In this document: piece after piece, positions 49,830-58,978 of the stretch
Layout of the letters: each line of letters begins with the position of its first letter
Numbering within the stretch: the first letter of the stretch is position 1
Assembly (NCBI RefSeq): GCF_000237085.1
Contig: NC_016627.1
Coordinates: 1,426,001 to 1,490,000, forward strand
Direction of reading: 5' to 3'
Source of the DNA: Acetivibrio clariflavus DSM 19732
Lineage (GTDB): Bacteria; Bacillota; Clostridia; Acetivibrionales; Acetivibrionaceae
Length of the DNA: 64,000 nt
Program-made: the position numbers and the translations under genes
The notes under the pieces: model-generated
Told to the model about the DNA's origin: nothing
Database searches by the model: none
The model's input: the letters and a program-made list of their open reading frames with translations, nothing else

Positions 49830-50487
49830 ATTTTTTATATATAATATTTATATCTTCGCAAATTAGAATTGAGGATTAATAATATAACTTCCTTAATCAC
49901 GGGAAAATTTATAACTACATTGGCAGCCCTATTAATACAGAAATTAGATTTTATGCGATTTAAATTTAGTATGTATATTTGTGAAGTAGTTAGAATAAAA
50001 GAAAGAATGGTATTACATATTGCTCTGAACGATATTTTAAAGATCCAATTAGGGGAGAGTATACATAGCATGTTGATGAAAATTATGATGTTCTGGAAAG
50101 TTACTCTGTAGTAATTACGCAACCACATAAGCCGAATTATGGGTGATCGGGATACAAAAATAACATAATATCCCAAATAGAATCCTTTATAAAAGATAAT
50201 TGCAAAAACTTTTTTGAATATGATAAAAATAAATGGAAAAATGTAGATGTATACATATCAGATTTTTTGAATATAAAAATGTAGTTGTCGTTTTGTTTTA
50301 TCACCAAGATGGTTCCATTACATATTACCCAATTTTAGTTGAAGAAAATAATGGTGAAATTTTATTGACACCAGCTGAAGACTTTACAGTAAATAGTATA
50401 AATGATAGCAATGAAAGTGGCAAATATGAATTTGAAAGACGAAAAAATGATGCAGTTAAGCATTTCAAATATACCGGTGAGTATTAA
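49830..50487 (+). pseudogene. decayed hypothetical gene
   Basis: Protein-like stretches occur in different frames: EYDKNKWKNVDVYISDFLNI ends at a stop near 50286, while the next frame continues with FEYKNVVVVLFYHQDGSITY and DFTVNSINDSNESGKYEFER to a stop at 50485-50487. This looks like one gene with frameshifts. No family recognised. Confidence 0.4.
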
Positions 50488-50627
50488 ATCAAAAATGCAG
50501 TATCTCAATAAATTTGAAACGGTTTATTACATAATATAAAATTTTATTTATGGTTAATTCAGTATTTGAAAGTTGTTTATTACAATTTTTTGTAGCTTTA
50601 ACAGAGCAAAGGAATGGTTGATGTTAT

Positions 50628-50804
50628 ATGAGTGTAAATTTTGATGATATACGTATTTTGAGAGAAAAAACTAAAGTTAGCTTAAATACTTGTGTTCCGG
50701 TATGTGTAAAAAATGAACTTAGAGAACTATTACCGGATGAATGCATGATTAATATGGGAGAATGGCTTAATGATGGTGCATGGAGAAAAGAATTGTATAA
50801 ATAG
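50628..50804 (+). CDS. small hypothetical protein (58 aa)
   Basis: An ATG-started frame encoding 58 residues with coding-like composition (VNFDDIRILREKTKVSLNTC, then ELRELLPDECMINMGEWLND). The ribosome site is weak (AAAGG about 15 nt upstream). It lies in the debris between the ABC ATPase and the hemerythrin gene. No family recognised; it could also be a fragment. Confidence 0.4.
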   Translation: MSVNFDDIRILREKTKVSLNTCVPVCVKNELRELLPDECMINMGEWLNDGAWRKELYK

Positions 50805-51231
50805 ATAATAATTATGGAAATTTTTTGTGATAATTGATTTGACAAATATGGTCTGTTTGTTGATAAGTAGTTCTCTATGTTAGTGATATGAGCAAATGTT
50901 TTTATTGTCATGACGGGAAATTCTGCTGTTTACTGATGCAAATAATTCAAATCTTTAAATAAAAATAAAGGTGTATTAAAACTTATAAGAAGCTGATAAA
51001 AGAATATATATTGATAAAAAATTCGTGAAAAATTGATTTAGAAAGCTCAGCATTTATATTAAAAGCGTTAAGTTGTTTGAAAATTTTTCCGATATTAAAA
51101 TCGGACTAAGGATAAAAATTAAAGGTATAATGATATTGGAAATGTAAAATATTATCAATAAGACGGTATAAGCAGTTTAAAGAATAAATAGGTGATGTAT
51201 TGAATTTTATTAAAGTGTTAGGAGGCGTACT

Positions 51232-51645
51232 ATGGCGCTGTTATGGTCAAAGAACTTGGAAGTTGGAGTAGATTTAATCGATGCCCAGCACAAGAAATGG
51301 TTTGAGAAAGCCGATCAGCTTTTTGAAGCAGGCAAAAACAGAAAGTCAAAGGAATATATTATTCAAATGTTTGATTTTCTGGATGAATACACAAAGACTC
51401 ATTTCAAAGACGAAGAGGCATACATGGCAAGAATCAATTATCCTGAATTGGACCAACAGAAAAAAATGCATGAAGAATTTATCAAAAAATTGGCTGAATT
51501 AAGAAAGGATTACGAAGTAGCAGGGGCAAACATAACAGTAATCTTAAAAGCTAACCAGTTTATTCTTGACTGGCTGACAAAACACATTTCAAACGCAGAC
51601 AAAAAAATAGGTGAGTTTGCAAGAAAACAGAATCTAACCGAGTAG
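51232..51645 (+). CDS. bacteriohemerythrin
   Basis: A 137-residue oxygen-binding di-iron protein. Hemerythrin motifs are visible: LIDAQHKKWFE (His), THFKDEEAYM (H-x3-E), HEEFIKKL and WLTKHISNADKKIG. Length and motif spacing are normal. AGGAGGCG precedes the ATG. In anaerobes such proteins sense or scavenge oxygen. It points toward the nitrogenase-like operon and shares a terminator with it. Confidence 0.93.
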   Translation: MALLWSKNLEVGVDLIDAQHKKWFEKADQLFEAGKNRKSKEYIIQMFDFLDEYTKTHFKDEEAYMARINYPELDQQKKMHEEFIKKLAELRKDYEVAGANITVILKANQFILDWLTKHISNADKKIGEFARKQNLTE

Positions 51646-51677
51646 GAATTGCAAATTACTGCATATACAAGATATAT

Positions 51678-51706
51678 AAGCTCATAGCTTATCATGCTAT
51701 GAGCTT
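51678..51706. terminator. bidirectional terminator between hemerythrin and nitrogenase-like operon
   Basis: AAGCTCATAGC (51678-51688) and GCTATGAGCTT (51696-51706) form a perfect 11-bp stem with a 7-nt loop; TAAATATTTT follows on the right. Confidence 0.75.
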
Positions 51707-51746
51707 TAAATATTTTGAAAAAGTGTTGATATAAAAATCTTGGGTT

Positions 51747-53084
51747 TTACCTGTTGCTTAAAATTACACTGAATAAATCGGTTGCAAGCCTTAAGCCGCC
51801 GCGGTATCCTATATAGCTCTGGTCAGTTATAACTCTGTTTACGATTGGGTAAGATATACCGAAGAAGCCTGCTTTTAGCTCTGCTGCCAAAGTTCTGTCC
51901 AGTGTGCTTCCCAAAACGAAAGCAGGGTTTATGGCATGATTGTACTCGCTTGGGATGCTTTTTAAGTCTTCAAGAATAAGTTTTGCTATTTTGCTTGTGC
52001 TTTCCTCGAATATCAGTTTTGGCCGTAAATCTTCAGGTAAGTAGTCAAACTGTTTTTTTACTGTTTCTTTCTGTTCGTCGGTAAGTATGTCTGTGATGGC
52101 TGTATATGAAGGAATCCAGCCCAAATCATCGCATACAAATCTGGTTATGGCATATCCGTAGTTTGAATCGCCTATGACGATTGCATATCTTTGAAGGTCA
52201 AGGTCGTTGTATAAATCGGTAAGGCTGTGTATGTAATTGTAATACCATGCTTTTTCTTTGTTTATTACTTTATCCACCTTGTCTTTGCAAATTTCAAGGC
52301 TCTTTCCGAGCTCTCTGAGGAATTCTTCGGTGGCGGTAGGCCCTATAGGAAGAGGAAGAGAAATATACGGAGTTCCGTGAATAGCCTCAAAGGCTTCTGC
52401 AGCTCTAATACCGTGAACTTTTGATAGTACGATGTTTAAAGAGGCCTTGGATGCGGTTTTTAATGAATCCACATTGTCAAACGGAGTAAAGAATGTATTG
52501 GCTTCAATTCCAAGCTCGTTTAAAATTCTCTTTAATTCGGTGAGATTTCCTCTCCAGAAAACATCTTGGGACGGAACCAGGCCAAGTATGTTTACAACTT
52601 TAGGGTCTTTTTCCAGTCCTCTTTCTGTAAATTGGGCAAAAATTGCTTCCAATATAAGGTCATAACCTGTGGAGGAGTTGCCTTTAAATCCTCCGGTTTC
52701 GGCAACAATAATATTTTTTCCATCATTCCTGAAGGTTTCTGTAACAGATACCACGTCATCGCCTATTATATCGGTCATGCATCCTGTTATAACTGCAAAC
52801 AGATCTCCGTCAATTATCGACAGGGTTGATTCAATTTGTTCTCTGAGCCTGTTTTCACCGCCAAATATTATTTCCTTTTCCAGAATGTTTGTACTTGGTG
52901 TGGAACGGCCGCCGCAGTATGTGGCACCCCAGTAGCCGCTTCCTACATTCGCAGCACTGTCGGCGCTTGAACTGCAACCTGGTGCAGAATGAACTATTGC
53001 AACGGCTCTGTCAATGGAACTGATTGTTGCCAATGCACCGCCTAAGGCACATTGGTAACGGGGTCTTTCTATGTATCCGCTCAT
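51747..53084 (-). CDS. nitrogenase-like protein, NifK-type subunit
   Basis: A 445-residue member of the nitrogenase component 1 superfamily. The three P-cluster type cysteines are kept: RYQCALGGA, HSAPGCSSS and ITGCMTDIIGDD; a further Cys lies in ATYCGGRS. It is shorter than NifK and clearly different from the nif copy at 33960. It directly abuts the NifD-type gene (ends at 53085), so the two make one heterotetramer. No reductase (NifH-like) gene is in this operon. Sequence style fits the group that includes methylthio-alkane reductase (MarDK) and other uncharacterised nitrogenase-like proteins. Confidence 0.9.
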   Translation of the reverse strand: MSGYIERPRYQCALGGALATISSIDRAVAIVHSAPGCSSSADSAANVGSGYWGATYCGGRSTPSTNILEKEIIFGGENRLREQIESTLSIIDGDLFAVITGCMTDIIGDDVVSVTETFRNDGKNIIVAETGGFKGNSSTGYDLILEAIFAQFTERGLEKDPKVVNILGLVPSQDVFWRGNLTELKRILNELGIEANTFFTPFDNVDSLKTASKASLNIVLSKVHGIRAAEAFEAIHGTPYISLPLPIGPTATEEFLRELGKSLEICKDKVDKVINKEKAWYYNYIHSLTDLYNDLDLQRYAIVIGDSNYGYAITRFVCDDLGWIPSYTAITDILTDEQKETVKKQFDYLPEDLRPKLIFEESTSKIAKLILEDLKSIPSEYNHAINPAFVLGSTLDRTLAAELKAGFFGISYPIVNRVITDQSYIGYRGGLRLATDLFSVILSNR

Positions 53085-54650
53085 CTATATTACTCCTTTC
53101 CGGGCTGAAAATTCATAGTAGTTGTAAACTTCCTGAACATCGTCAGTATCCTCGTTTTTAACAGCTTTAATAAATTTAAATGGATTTTCTTCATACCAGT
53201 TGTTTTTATAAGGATGAACTACATTTTCAGAAAGCTTTTTGTTGAAAGCAGGGTTCTTTAGAACTCTTGTCATTTTCTTGGCAAACTCGTAAAAACCTCT
53301 GTAACCCACATAATAATCAAATACTCTGAAAATGGTAGCAGCAGGCAGACCAAGCTTTGCAGCCGATAGATTATCGGACACATGGCCAATGAAAAGATCC
53401 GGTTTGACTTTTTTCAAAATGTTCATAAGCTCAAAGGGTTGGAAGTTTGCGATATCCACTACAAAATCCTTACCGCCTTGCGCTTCAACAAGCTTGCCGT
53501 AAAACTCGTCACCGAAGTGATCGTGATGATAAGCTCTAAGACCGATTACTTCCATTCCGAGTTCCTGAACGAGCATTCCGGTGACTAAAGCCCTGAATTC
53601 TCCGGCACTTAAAAATACCTTTTTGCCCTTTAAATAGGGAAGAAACTTTTCAACGGCTTTAAGCGTCTTTTTGGTTTCCTCTTCTATAAACTTTTCTGCT
53701 TCCTTTTTAAGGCCTACCTTTTCGGCAATGTCCAAAAGCCAGTTTTTAGTATTTTCCAGACCGATGGGCATGTCTCTTAATACATACGGTATACCGTATT
53801 CCTTGTGCAGGTAATCAATAAAGTAATCATCGTGGGTAGGGCATATACTTACAGTAAGATCGGCCTGGGTCATTCTTCTGATTTCTTCTCTTGAAGCAAA
53901 GTTAGGACCGATATTGACTTCAATGCCTATACTGTTCAGCATTCTCCGGATTTCGTTCTCATCGGTAAGACCTACAGAAGCAAGATTTATAATGTTTACA
54001 ATCGGTTTTTCACCTTCCTTGCGGCCTTCTTTGCGGGGAGGACGGCCTTCCTTGTCATTTTCGATAAAGCCGTGAACAATGGCGTGGAAGGCTACATCAT
54101 AGCCTGTTGCCCATATTTTGGTCTTAAAGCCTTCACAGGTTGAAGCGAGGATTGGTATATCGAGATTTTTCCTTGCACGGTCAATTACACTGTAAAGGTC
54201 ATCACCGATAACCGATGGTGCGCAAGTTTGAAGAACTACTATTGATTTGGGCTTTAATTCTTCATAGGTTTTGTATATGGTTTCTTCCAGCCTTTGTTCT
54301 CCGCCATGTACAACTTCACTTTCCGTTAAGTTAGTCGATATCCAGACAGTGTCTTTGATGGCGGTTCTGCCCATCTGTACATGCCTTAACCTGCTGCTGA
54401 TATTTGCACCAAATCCGGTGGAAGCGCAGCCGATGGCACCGTAGACAATTATTGCCGTGTCGGGCAGTGTCGACAGCATTCCCAATGTGGGGAGCAATTG
54501 GCATAATCCTGCCTGAGAAAAAGATCTCTCCTGGTTTCTTAGACATACTTTATCTGCTCTTGCCAAATTGCAAGCAGAACCTCCATAAGCCATACTGGCT
54601 TTCAGGCGTTCTTCTCTTCCGGGGACAGATTTATCATGTAATAAACCCAT
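53085..54650 (-). CDS. nitrogenase-like protein, NifD-type subunit
   Basis: A 521-residue NifD-like protein. P-cluster type cysteines appear in SQAGLCQLLP, GAIGCASTG and LQTCAPSVIGDD, and a cofactor-side Cys in TVSICPTHDDY. The His that binds FeMo-co in true NifD is not at its usual place: the segment reads IFRVFDYYVGYRGFYEFAKK. So it keeps the cluster scaffold but should carry a different cofactor environment and substrate. It has a Lys/Glu/Arg-rich insert (PPRKEGRKEGEKP) near residue 205. The operon also encodes a sulfonate/nitrate-type ABC importer, suggesting an organosulfur or similar substrate. Confidence 0.9.
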   Translation of the reverse strand: MGLLHDKSVPGREERLKASMAYGGSACNLARADKVCLRNQERSFSQAGLCQLLPTLGMLSTLPDTAIIVYGAIGCASTGFGANISSRLRHVQMGRTAIKDTVWISTNLTESEVVHGGEQRLEETIYKTYEELKPKSIVVLQTCAPSVIGDDLYSVIDRARKNLDIPILASTCEGFKTKIWATGYDVAFHAIVHGFIENDKEGRPPRKEGRKEGEKPIVNIINLASVGLTDENEIRRMLNSIGIEVNIGPNFASREEIRRMTQADLTVSICPTHDDYFIDYLHKEYGIPYVLRDMPIGLENTKNWLLDIAEKVGLKKEAEKFIEEETKKTLKAVEKFLPYLKGKKVFLSAGEFRALVTGMLVQELGMEVIGLRAYHHDHFGDEFYGKLVEAQGGKDFVVDIANFQPFELMNILKKVKPDLFIGHVSDNLSAAKLGLPAATIFRVFDYYVGYRGFYEFAKKMTRVLKNPAFNKKLSENVVHPYKNNWYEENPFKFIKAVKNEDTDDVQEVYNYYEFSARKGVI

Positions 54651-54724
54651 AAAAATTCCTCCTTTTCATATAAGATTAATTTGGTTTGATATAGGTTTTA
54701 TTCTCAATTCAATTTAGGTAATGA

Positions 54725-55768
54725 CTATTTTTTATAATTGGGATTAAATTCATTGGTGTATATTTCGCTTGCCTTTAAGTCTCTTTTCAACTCGTTGTAG
54801 CCGTTCAAAATGTCTATCCACAGCTGTACGGTATCTTCTTTTATTATGGCATCGGAGACGTAATATCCCACTCTTACTTTTGAAGCGTCAACATTATATA
54901 CTTTTGCGTTAATTTCTATTGCCTTTTCCTGATTTTCGTTGATCCACTTGTTTACTTTTCCTATAACCGTTACAAAACGCCGGACAAGATCGGGATTTTT
55001 ATTTATAAAGGATTCTGCTGCAAAGTATGGGGCCTGACCTCCGACATCTTGCCATATGTCGTAGTCTGTAAAAAGAATCCTTACACCGCCGCGGTCCAAT
55101 AAGTTTGCAGGGTCGTCATGGGTTCCGGCAATTTCTACTTCACCTTTTCTTAGTGTTTCCTCTTCTTTTCCGGCCGGTACAACCACAATCTCAAATTTGC
55201 CTTTTGGATCGCTGATACCGTTCTTTTTCAGGTATTCATAGGGAGTATATTCATTACAGCCTCCATAGGCCATTATCGCAATCTTTTTACCCAAAATATC
55301 CTCGGGAGTTTTAATAGGACTTTCTTCTTTGACTACAAAGGTCATGTGGGGCTTTTCTTTAGTTGTCAATGTATTTGCAGCCACTGCTTTAACTTTTGCT
55401 CCGGCGGCAACAGCGGCAGCGACACGATTTATATGACCGCTGGCAAAATCCAGTTTTCCCGAAACAAGGGATGGAATAAGCTGTGCCCAGGGAACAATAC
55501 CGACTCTTTCGATTTTAATTTTTTGCTCTCTGAAAAAGCCAAGTTCTTCTGCTATGGTTATTGTATCCACGTTGAGAGGATTCGAGGAACTTGGAAGTCT
55601 TATAACATCAAAATCCGATTGTTCACCGGAGCTTGCCGAATTGTTGCTAAGGCTTCCCCTGTTAGATGATGTACCCGTGCTTCCGGATTTGCTGCATCCT
55701 GAAGAAGCTGTCAGCAAAGCAAATATAAGTGTTATCATCAATAAGAATTTTAAGTTGAAAATCTTCAT
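54725..55768 (-). CDS. ABC substrate-binding lipoprotein, SsuA/TauA/NMT1 type
   Basis: A 347-residue secreted binding protein with signal peptide and lipobox (LLTASSGC), then a Ser/Gly-rich linker. The mature part has TITIAEELGFFREQKIKIE and VSGKLDFASGHI, typical of nitrate/sulfonate/taurine/thiamine-precursor binding proteins. It lies between the permease and the nitrogenase-like genes on one strand, so its ligand is probably the substrate or product of that enzyme. Genes for the ATPase are not nearby. Confidence 0.9.
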   Translation of the reverse strand: MKIFNLKFLLMITLIFALLTASSGCSKSGSTGTSSNRGSLSNNSASSGEQSDFDVIRLPSSSNPLNVDTITIAEELGFFREQKIKIERVGIVPWAQLIPSLVSGKLDFASGHINRVAAAVAAGAKVKAVAANTLTTKEKPHMTFVVKEESPIKTPEDILGKKIAIMAYGGCNEYTPYEYLKKNGISDPKGKFEIVVVPAGKEEETLRKGEVEIAGTHDDPANLLDRGGVRILFTDYDIWQDVGGQAPYFAAESFINKNPDLVRRFVTVIGKVNKWINENQEKAIEINAKVYNVDASKVRVGYYVSDAIIKEDTVQLWIDILNGYNELKRDLKASEIYTNEFNPNYKK

Positions 55769-55858
55769 AATTATTAACCTCCAAAAAAATACTGTTTATT
55801 TGTTTGTAATTCATGTCATTTACGGTTGATTTAAACGGACGGTCTGTAAAATAATTAA

Positions 55859-56632
55859 TCATTCAGCTTTTTTCCATACCAATAGACGTCTTTCAAAAGC
55901 AACAATCAGGTAATTGATAAGGAGCCCCAGAACAGAAATGGTCAAAATTCCGGAATACATTTCTGCAATATCATATTTTTGCTCCGAATAGAATATAAGA
56001 AAGCCTAGTCCCGAGTTGGAGCCTAACATTTCTGCCGCAACCAGTATAAGTATTGATGTGGAGGCACTCAGTCTGAAGCCTGTTATAATTGACGGGGTGG
56101 CTGCGGGAAGCACGATCTTTCGGAAAATAAAGAAATTGGAGGCACTCATTGACTGTGCGGCTTTGATTAACAGAGGATCTATGTTTTTAACACCGTTTAT
56201 GGTGTTAAGAAGTGTTGCCCATAGGGTGCCCCAGAATATAATTGCCACTTTTGACAGTTCACCGAGCCCGAAAAGCAAAATGAATACGGGAAATAGGGCA
56301 AGGGTTGATGTGTTCCTGAATATCTGAAGCAAAGGATCTAAAAATTTTTCAATCGATTTAAACCATCCTATAAATATACCCAGGGGTATTCCTATGGCTA
56401 CGGCTAAAAACAACCCGCCCATGGACCTTTTCAAGCTGGAACCTATGTGGATGAACAGGTCACCGGATATAATGAGTTTAACCAATGCTGTAATCACTTC
56501 ACTGAAAGGCGGCAGATACATTCTGTCCACCATGCCGATACGCGGTGCTGTTTCCCAAAGCAAAATAAACAATATTATTGCTGCGGATTTCATTGATAGG
56601 TCTTTTAATGCCTGCAATGCTTTTGTACCCAT
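55859..56632 (-). CDS. ABC permease, SsuC/TauC type
   Basis: A 257-residue membrane protein with six predicted helices. The EAA-type loop reads AAQSMSASNFFIFRKIVLPA, and it ends GLLINYLIVAFERRLLVWKK as in SsuC/NrtB permeases. It is the first gene of the operon permease - lipoprotein - NifD-like - NifK-like. GGAGGG precedes the ATG. An attenuator-like terminator lies about 90 bp upstream. Confidence 0.92.
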   Translation of the reverse strand: MGTKALQALKDLSMKSAAIILFILLWETAPRIGMVDRMYLPPFSEVITALVKLIISGDLFIHIGSSLKRSMGGLFLAVAIGIPLGIFIGWFKSIEKFLDPLLQIFRNTSTLALFPVFILLFGLGELSKVAIIFWGTLWATLLNTINGVKNIDPLLIKAAQSMSASNFFIFRKIVLPAATPSIITGFRLSASTSILILVAAEMLGSNSGLGFLIFYSEQKYDIAEMYSGILTISVLGLLINYLIVAFERRLLVWKKAE

Positions 56633-56720
56633 GCTGTTTGCCCTCCATTTATGAGAATTGAATTTATTAATTAAAGCTTAAAACAGTGTGGAAGTATAAA
56701 GTTATTAGATTGAAGGGAAT

Positions 56721-56764
56721 AAAAAAGACTAAATTCATCCTCTAAAGAAAGGAAAAATTTAGTC
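56721..56764 (-). terminator. terminator in the leader of the nitrogenase-like operon (attenuator candidate)
   Basis: Read on the minus strand, GACTAAATT pairs perfectly with AATTTAGTC (56756-56764 and 56727-56735), followed by six T (56721-56726). A short CCAG/CTGG hairpin (56765-56777 region) precedes it. It stands 90 bp upstream of the permease start, with no gene upstream on that strand, so it is likely a conditional terminator (riboswitch or protein-controlled). Confidence 0.75.
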
Positions 56765-57031
56765 TCCAGTTTTCTGGTCAACCTTCATATTATTAAATTT
56801 TTAAGCGGTACTGTAAACACCAAATAGCAATTTTATTTTTATATTATTCTAAAATATAAATTCCTATTTTGTCAATAGGTTTATTAATAATTTGTGTTGC
56901 TAAAAAAATATACCTTTTAAATGCTAATAACAAAAAACTCCTAATCATATTATCTGATACATTGTTACTAATAAAATTATCTAATTTTATCAAAAATCTA
57001 AAATTGATTGAACACTGAAAAAAACCAATAG

Positions 57032-57060
57032 TTACAAACCTTGATTAAATCTGGTATACT
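57032..57060 (+). promoter_or_regulatory. sigma-A promoter of the five-gene radical SAM cassette
   Basis: TTACAA (57032-57037), 17-bp spacer, TATACT (57055-57060) with an extended -10 TGG. The start of transcription would be about 57067, only a dozen bases before the first ATG at 57080. Confidence 0.7.
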
Positions 57061-57079
57061 AATCGAGGAGGTGCATGAT

Positions 57080-57931
57080 ATGAAGGATGTAAAAAAATAC
57101 TTCTACGAGTATGAGGATTATGAGGATGGAGGCAAGGATGCCGCAACACTGGCTGAAGAAATAATGAACGATCCCGATTTAAGTACCATTAAGAACATAA
57201 TTGTAGGATGCTGGGGAGAAACCTACGATAACAGCTGTCAGCCCATTATTGACATGTTTGCTCAAAACAGCGAAAAATTCTCTCATATTGAAACCCTTTT
57301 TATAGGAGATATGGAGTCTGAAGAGTGTGAAGTTTCTTGGATAGAGCAGGGAGATTACAGCGAATTGATAAAATCCTTAAAGAATCTGAAACATTTGATA
57401 ATTAAAGGAAGTAACGGTCTTAGCCTGGGTGAGTTGAATCATTCTGAGCTGGAATCTCTGGAAATTATCTGCGGCGGGCTCCCTAAGTCAGTAATTTTGG
57501 AAATTGCCAATTCAAATTTGCCTAAACTCAAAAAGCTCAATTTGTATCTTGGCGTTGAAAATTACGGTTTTGATGGAAGTATTGAAGATATTAAAAAACT
57601 TATTGAAAATAAGAATTTTAAAAATTTGGAATATCTAGGCCTGGGTGACAGTGAAATTCAGGATGAAATTGTTGAAGTGGTTTTAAACTCGGACATTGTT
57701 TCAAATCTTAAGGTTTTGGATTTTTCCAACGGAACTCTTTCCGACAGGGGTGCACAGATTATTTTGGACAATGCGAATAAGCTAAAGCACTTGGAATTAT
57801 TGGACTTGCATTATCATTTTATCAGTGATGAATACATGATGAAATTAAAAATGCTTCCCATAAACATTAATTTGGATGAACAGATGGAAAACGATGAGGA
57901 GTATGGAAATTATCCCATGCTGACTGAGTAA
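57080..57931 (+). CDS. STM4015-family leucine-rich-repeat protein
   Basis: A 283-residue acidic soluble protein. The N-terminal part includes DPDLSTIKNIIVGCWGETYD and CEVSWIEQGDYSEL; residues about 95-270 are leucine-rich repeats (LKNLKHLIIKG, LESLEIICGG, LKKLNLYLGV, LEYLGLGDSE, LKVLDFSNGT, LELLDLHYH). The features match what I remember of the uncharacterised STM4015 family. It is first in a five-gene operon with two radical SAM proteins, and could be a recognition or scaffold protein, or itself the modified target. ATG 57080 follows GAGGAGGTG. Confidence 0.82.
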   Translation: MKDVKKYFYEYEDYEDGGKDAATLAEEIMNDPDLSTIKNIIVGCWGETYDNSCQPIIDMFAQNSEKFSHIETLFIGDMESEECEVSWIEQGDYSELIKSLKNLKHLIIKGSNGLSLGELNHSELESLEIICGGLPKSVILEIANSNLPKLKKLNLYLGVENYGFDGSIEDIKKLIENKNFKNLEYLGLGDSEIQDEIVEVVLNSDIVSNLKVLDFSNGTLSDRGAQIILDNANKLKHLELLDLHYHFISDEYMMKLKMLPININLDEQMENDEEYGNYPMLTE

Positions 57932-57943
57932 GGATTTTTGCCT

Positions 57944-58978
57944 ATGAGTATTATTTTAATAGGGCAGTCGGGAACAAAACGAAAGGATTATTTTTTAAAG
58001 GCAGCCGAAGAGTTGGGGATTGAAGTCGGTTTTTGCGAGATTGGTTCATATCCGGCTAACGTTGAAAAAGACACCATAGTAAAATTGGATCCGCCGCAAT
58101 ACAAAGATTCCGATATATCCAATCTCAATATGCTGGTAAGAGGGTATACCGATTATTTGGAAGACATTGGCGCAAACAAGAAACTGACTTTTCTGAACTC
58201 TCCGGAAAGCATCATGGCTACCCTCGATAAGAGAAAATGCAAAGAGGTTCTTATAAAAAACGGTATTCCCGTTACTCCTTTGATAGATGAAGTGTTTCCC
58301 GATATAGATGCCTTAAGACGATACATAAGAGAAAATAAAACTTGCAATTTATTCATAAAGCCAAGATATGGCTCGGGTGCAGCCGGAATAATAGCTTACA
58401 GATATAACCTGAGGACTGGTGCCGAGATTGTCTATACATCAATTGACAAGGCGGAAGGAAGGTTTGTCAATACAAAAAAGATTCGAAAAATTGACCGAAC
58501 TGAAACAATAGAGGATATGGTAAATTTTATCCTCTCGAAGCATTGTATTGTTGAAAAATGGATCCCGAAACCCAAATACAATAACCTTTGCTATGATATA
58601 AGGGTGGTTTGGCAATTTGGTAAAATAGAATTTATGGTGGCAAGGTGCTCAGGTTTTCCCATAACAAATCTGCATTTAAACAACAATGCTTTGGATATAA
58701 ATTTGCTAAATCTTCCCCAAACAGTGATTTATAGGATAGAGGAGCTGTGCAAGGATGCGTTGGCTTGTTTTAAAGGCTTAAATTGTGCAGGAATAGATAT
58801 ACTTCTTAAGGGGAGAAATTTAGAGCCTTTGATTATAGAAATGAATGCCCAGGGAGATTTGATCTACCGGGATATATATAATGAAAACAGAATCTACAAG
58901 AATCAACTGATCAGGATGGTGAACTATGGAGAGTTTAAACAAGGAAATACCGATGAAAGTCTTAGGAGATATTACTAA
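57944..58978 (+). CDS. STM4014-family ATP-grasp protein
   Basis: A 344-residue protein with an ATP-grasp fold. LDKRKCKEVLIKNGIPVTP opens the fold; FIKPRYGSGAAGI holds the ATP-binding Lys and glycine loop; DIRVVW and LIIEMNAQGD contain the metal-binding residues. ATP-grasp enzymes ligate a carboxylate to an amine or thiol by an acyl-phosphate, as in RimK or peptide natural product ligases. ATG 57944 is used, 10 bp after TAAGGA. It overlaps the next gene by 53 bp. Substrate unknown. Confidence 0.83.
   Translation: MSIILIGQSGTKRKDYFLKAAEELGIEVGFCEIGSYPANVEKDTIVKLDPPQYKDSDISNLNMLVRGYTDYLEDIGANKKLTFLNSPESIMATLDKRKCKEVLIKNGIPVTPLIDEVFPDIDALRRYIRENKTCNLFIKPRYGSGAAGIIAYRYNLRTGAEIVYTSIDKAEGRFVNTKKIRKIDRTETIEDMVNFILSKHCIVEKWIPKPKYNNLCYDIRVVWQFGKIEFMVARCSGFPITNLHLNNNALDINLLNLPQTVIYRIEELCKDALACFKGLNCAGIDILLKGRNLEPLIIEMNAQGDLIYRDIYNENRIYKNQLIRMVNYGEFKQGNTDESLRRYY

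Noticed and set aside
51747-54650. Vanadium or iron-only nitrogenase (vnfDK/anfDK)
   Set aside because: No vnfG/anfG, no dedicated vnfH/anfH, and the cofactor His segment is not conserved.
56759-56788. Nine-codon leader peptide (ATG ... TAA) before the nitrogenase-like operon
   Set aside because: There is no ribosome binding site upstream and no run of regulatory codons.
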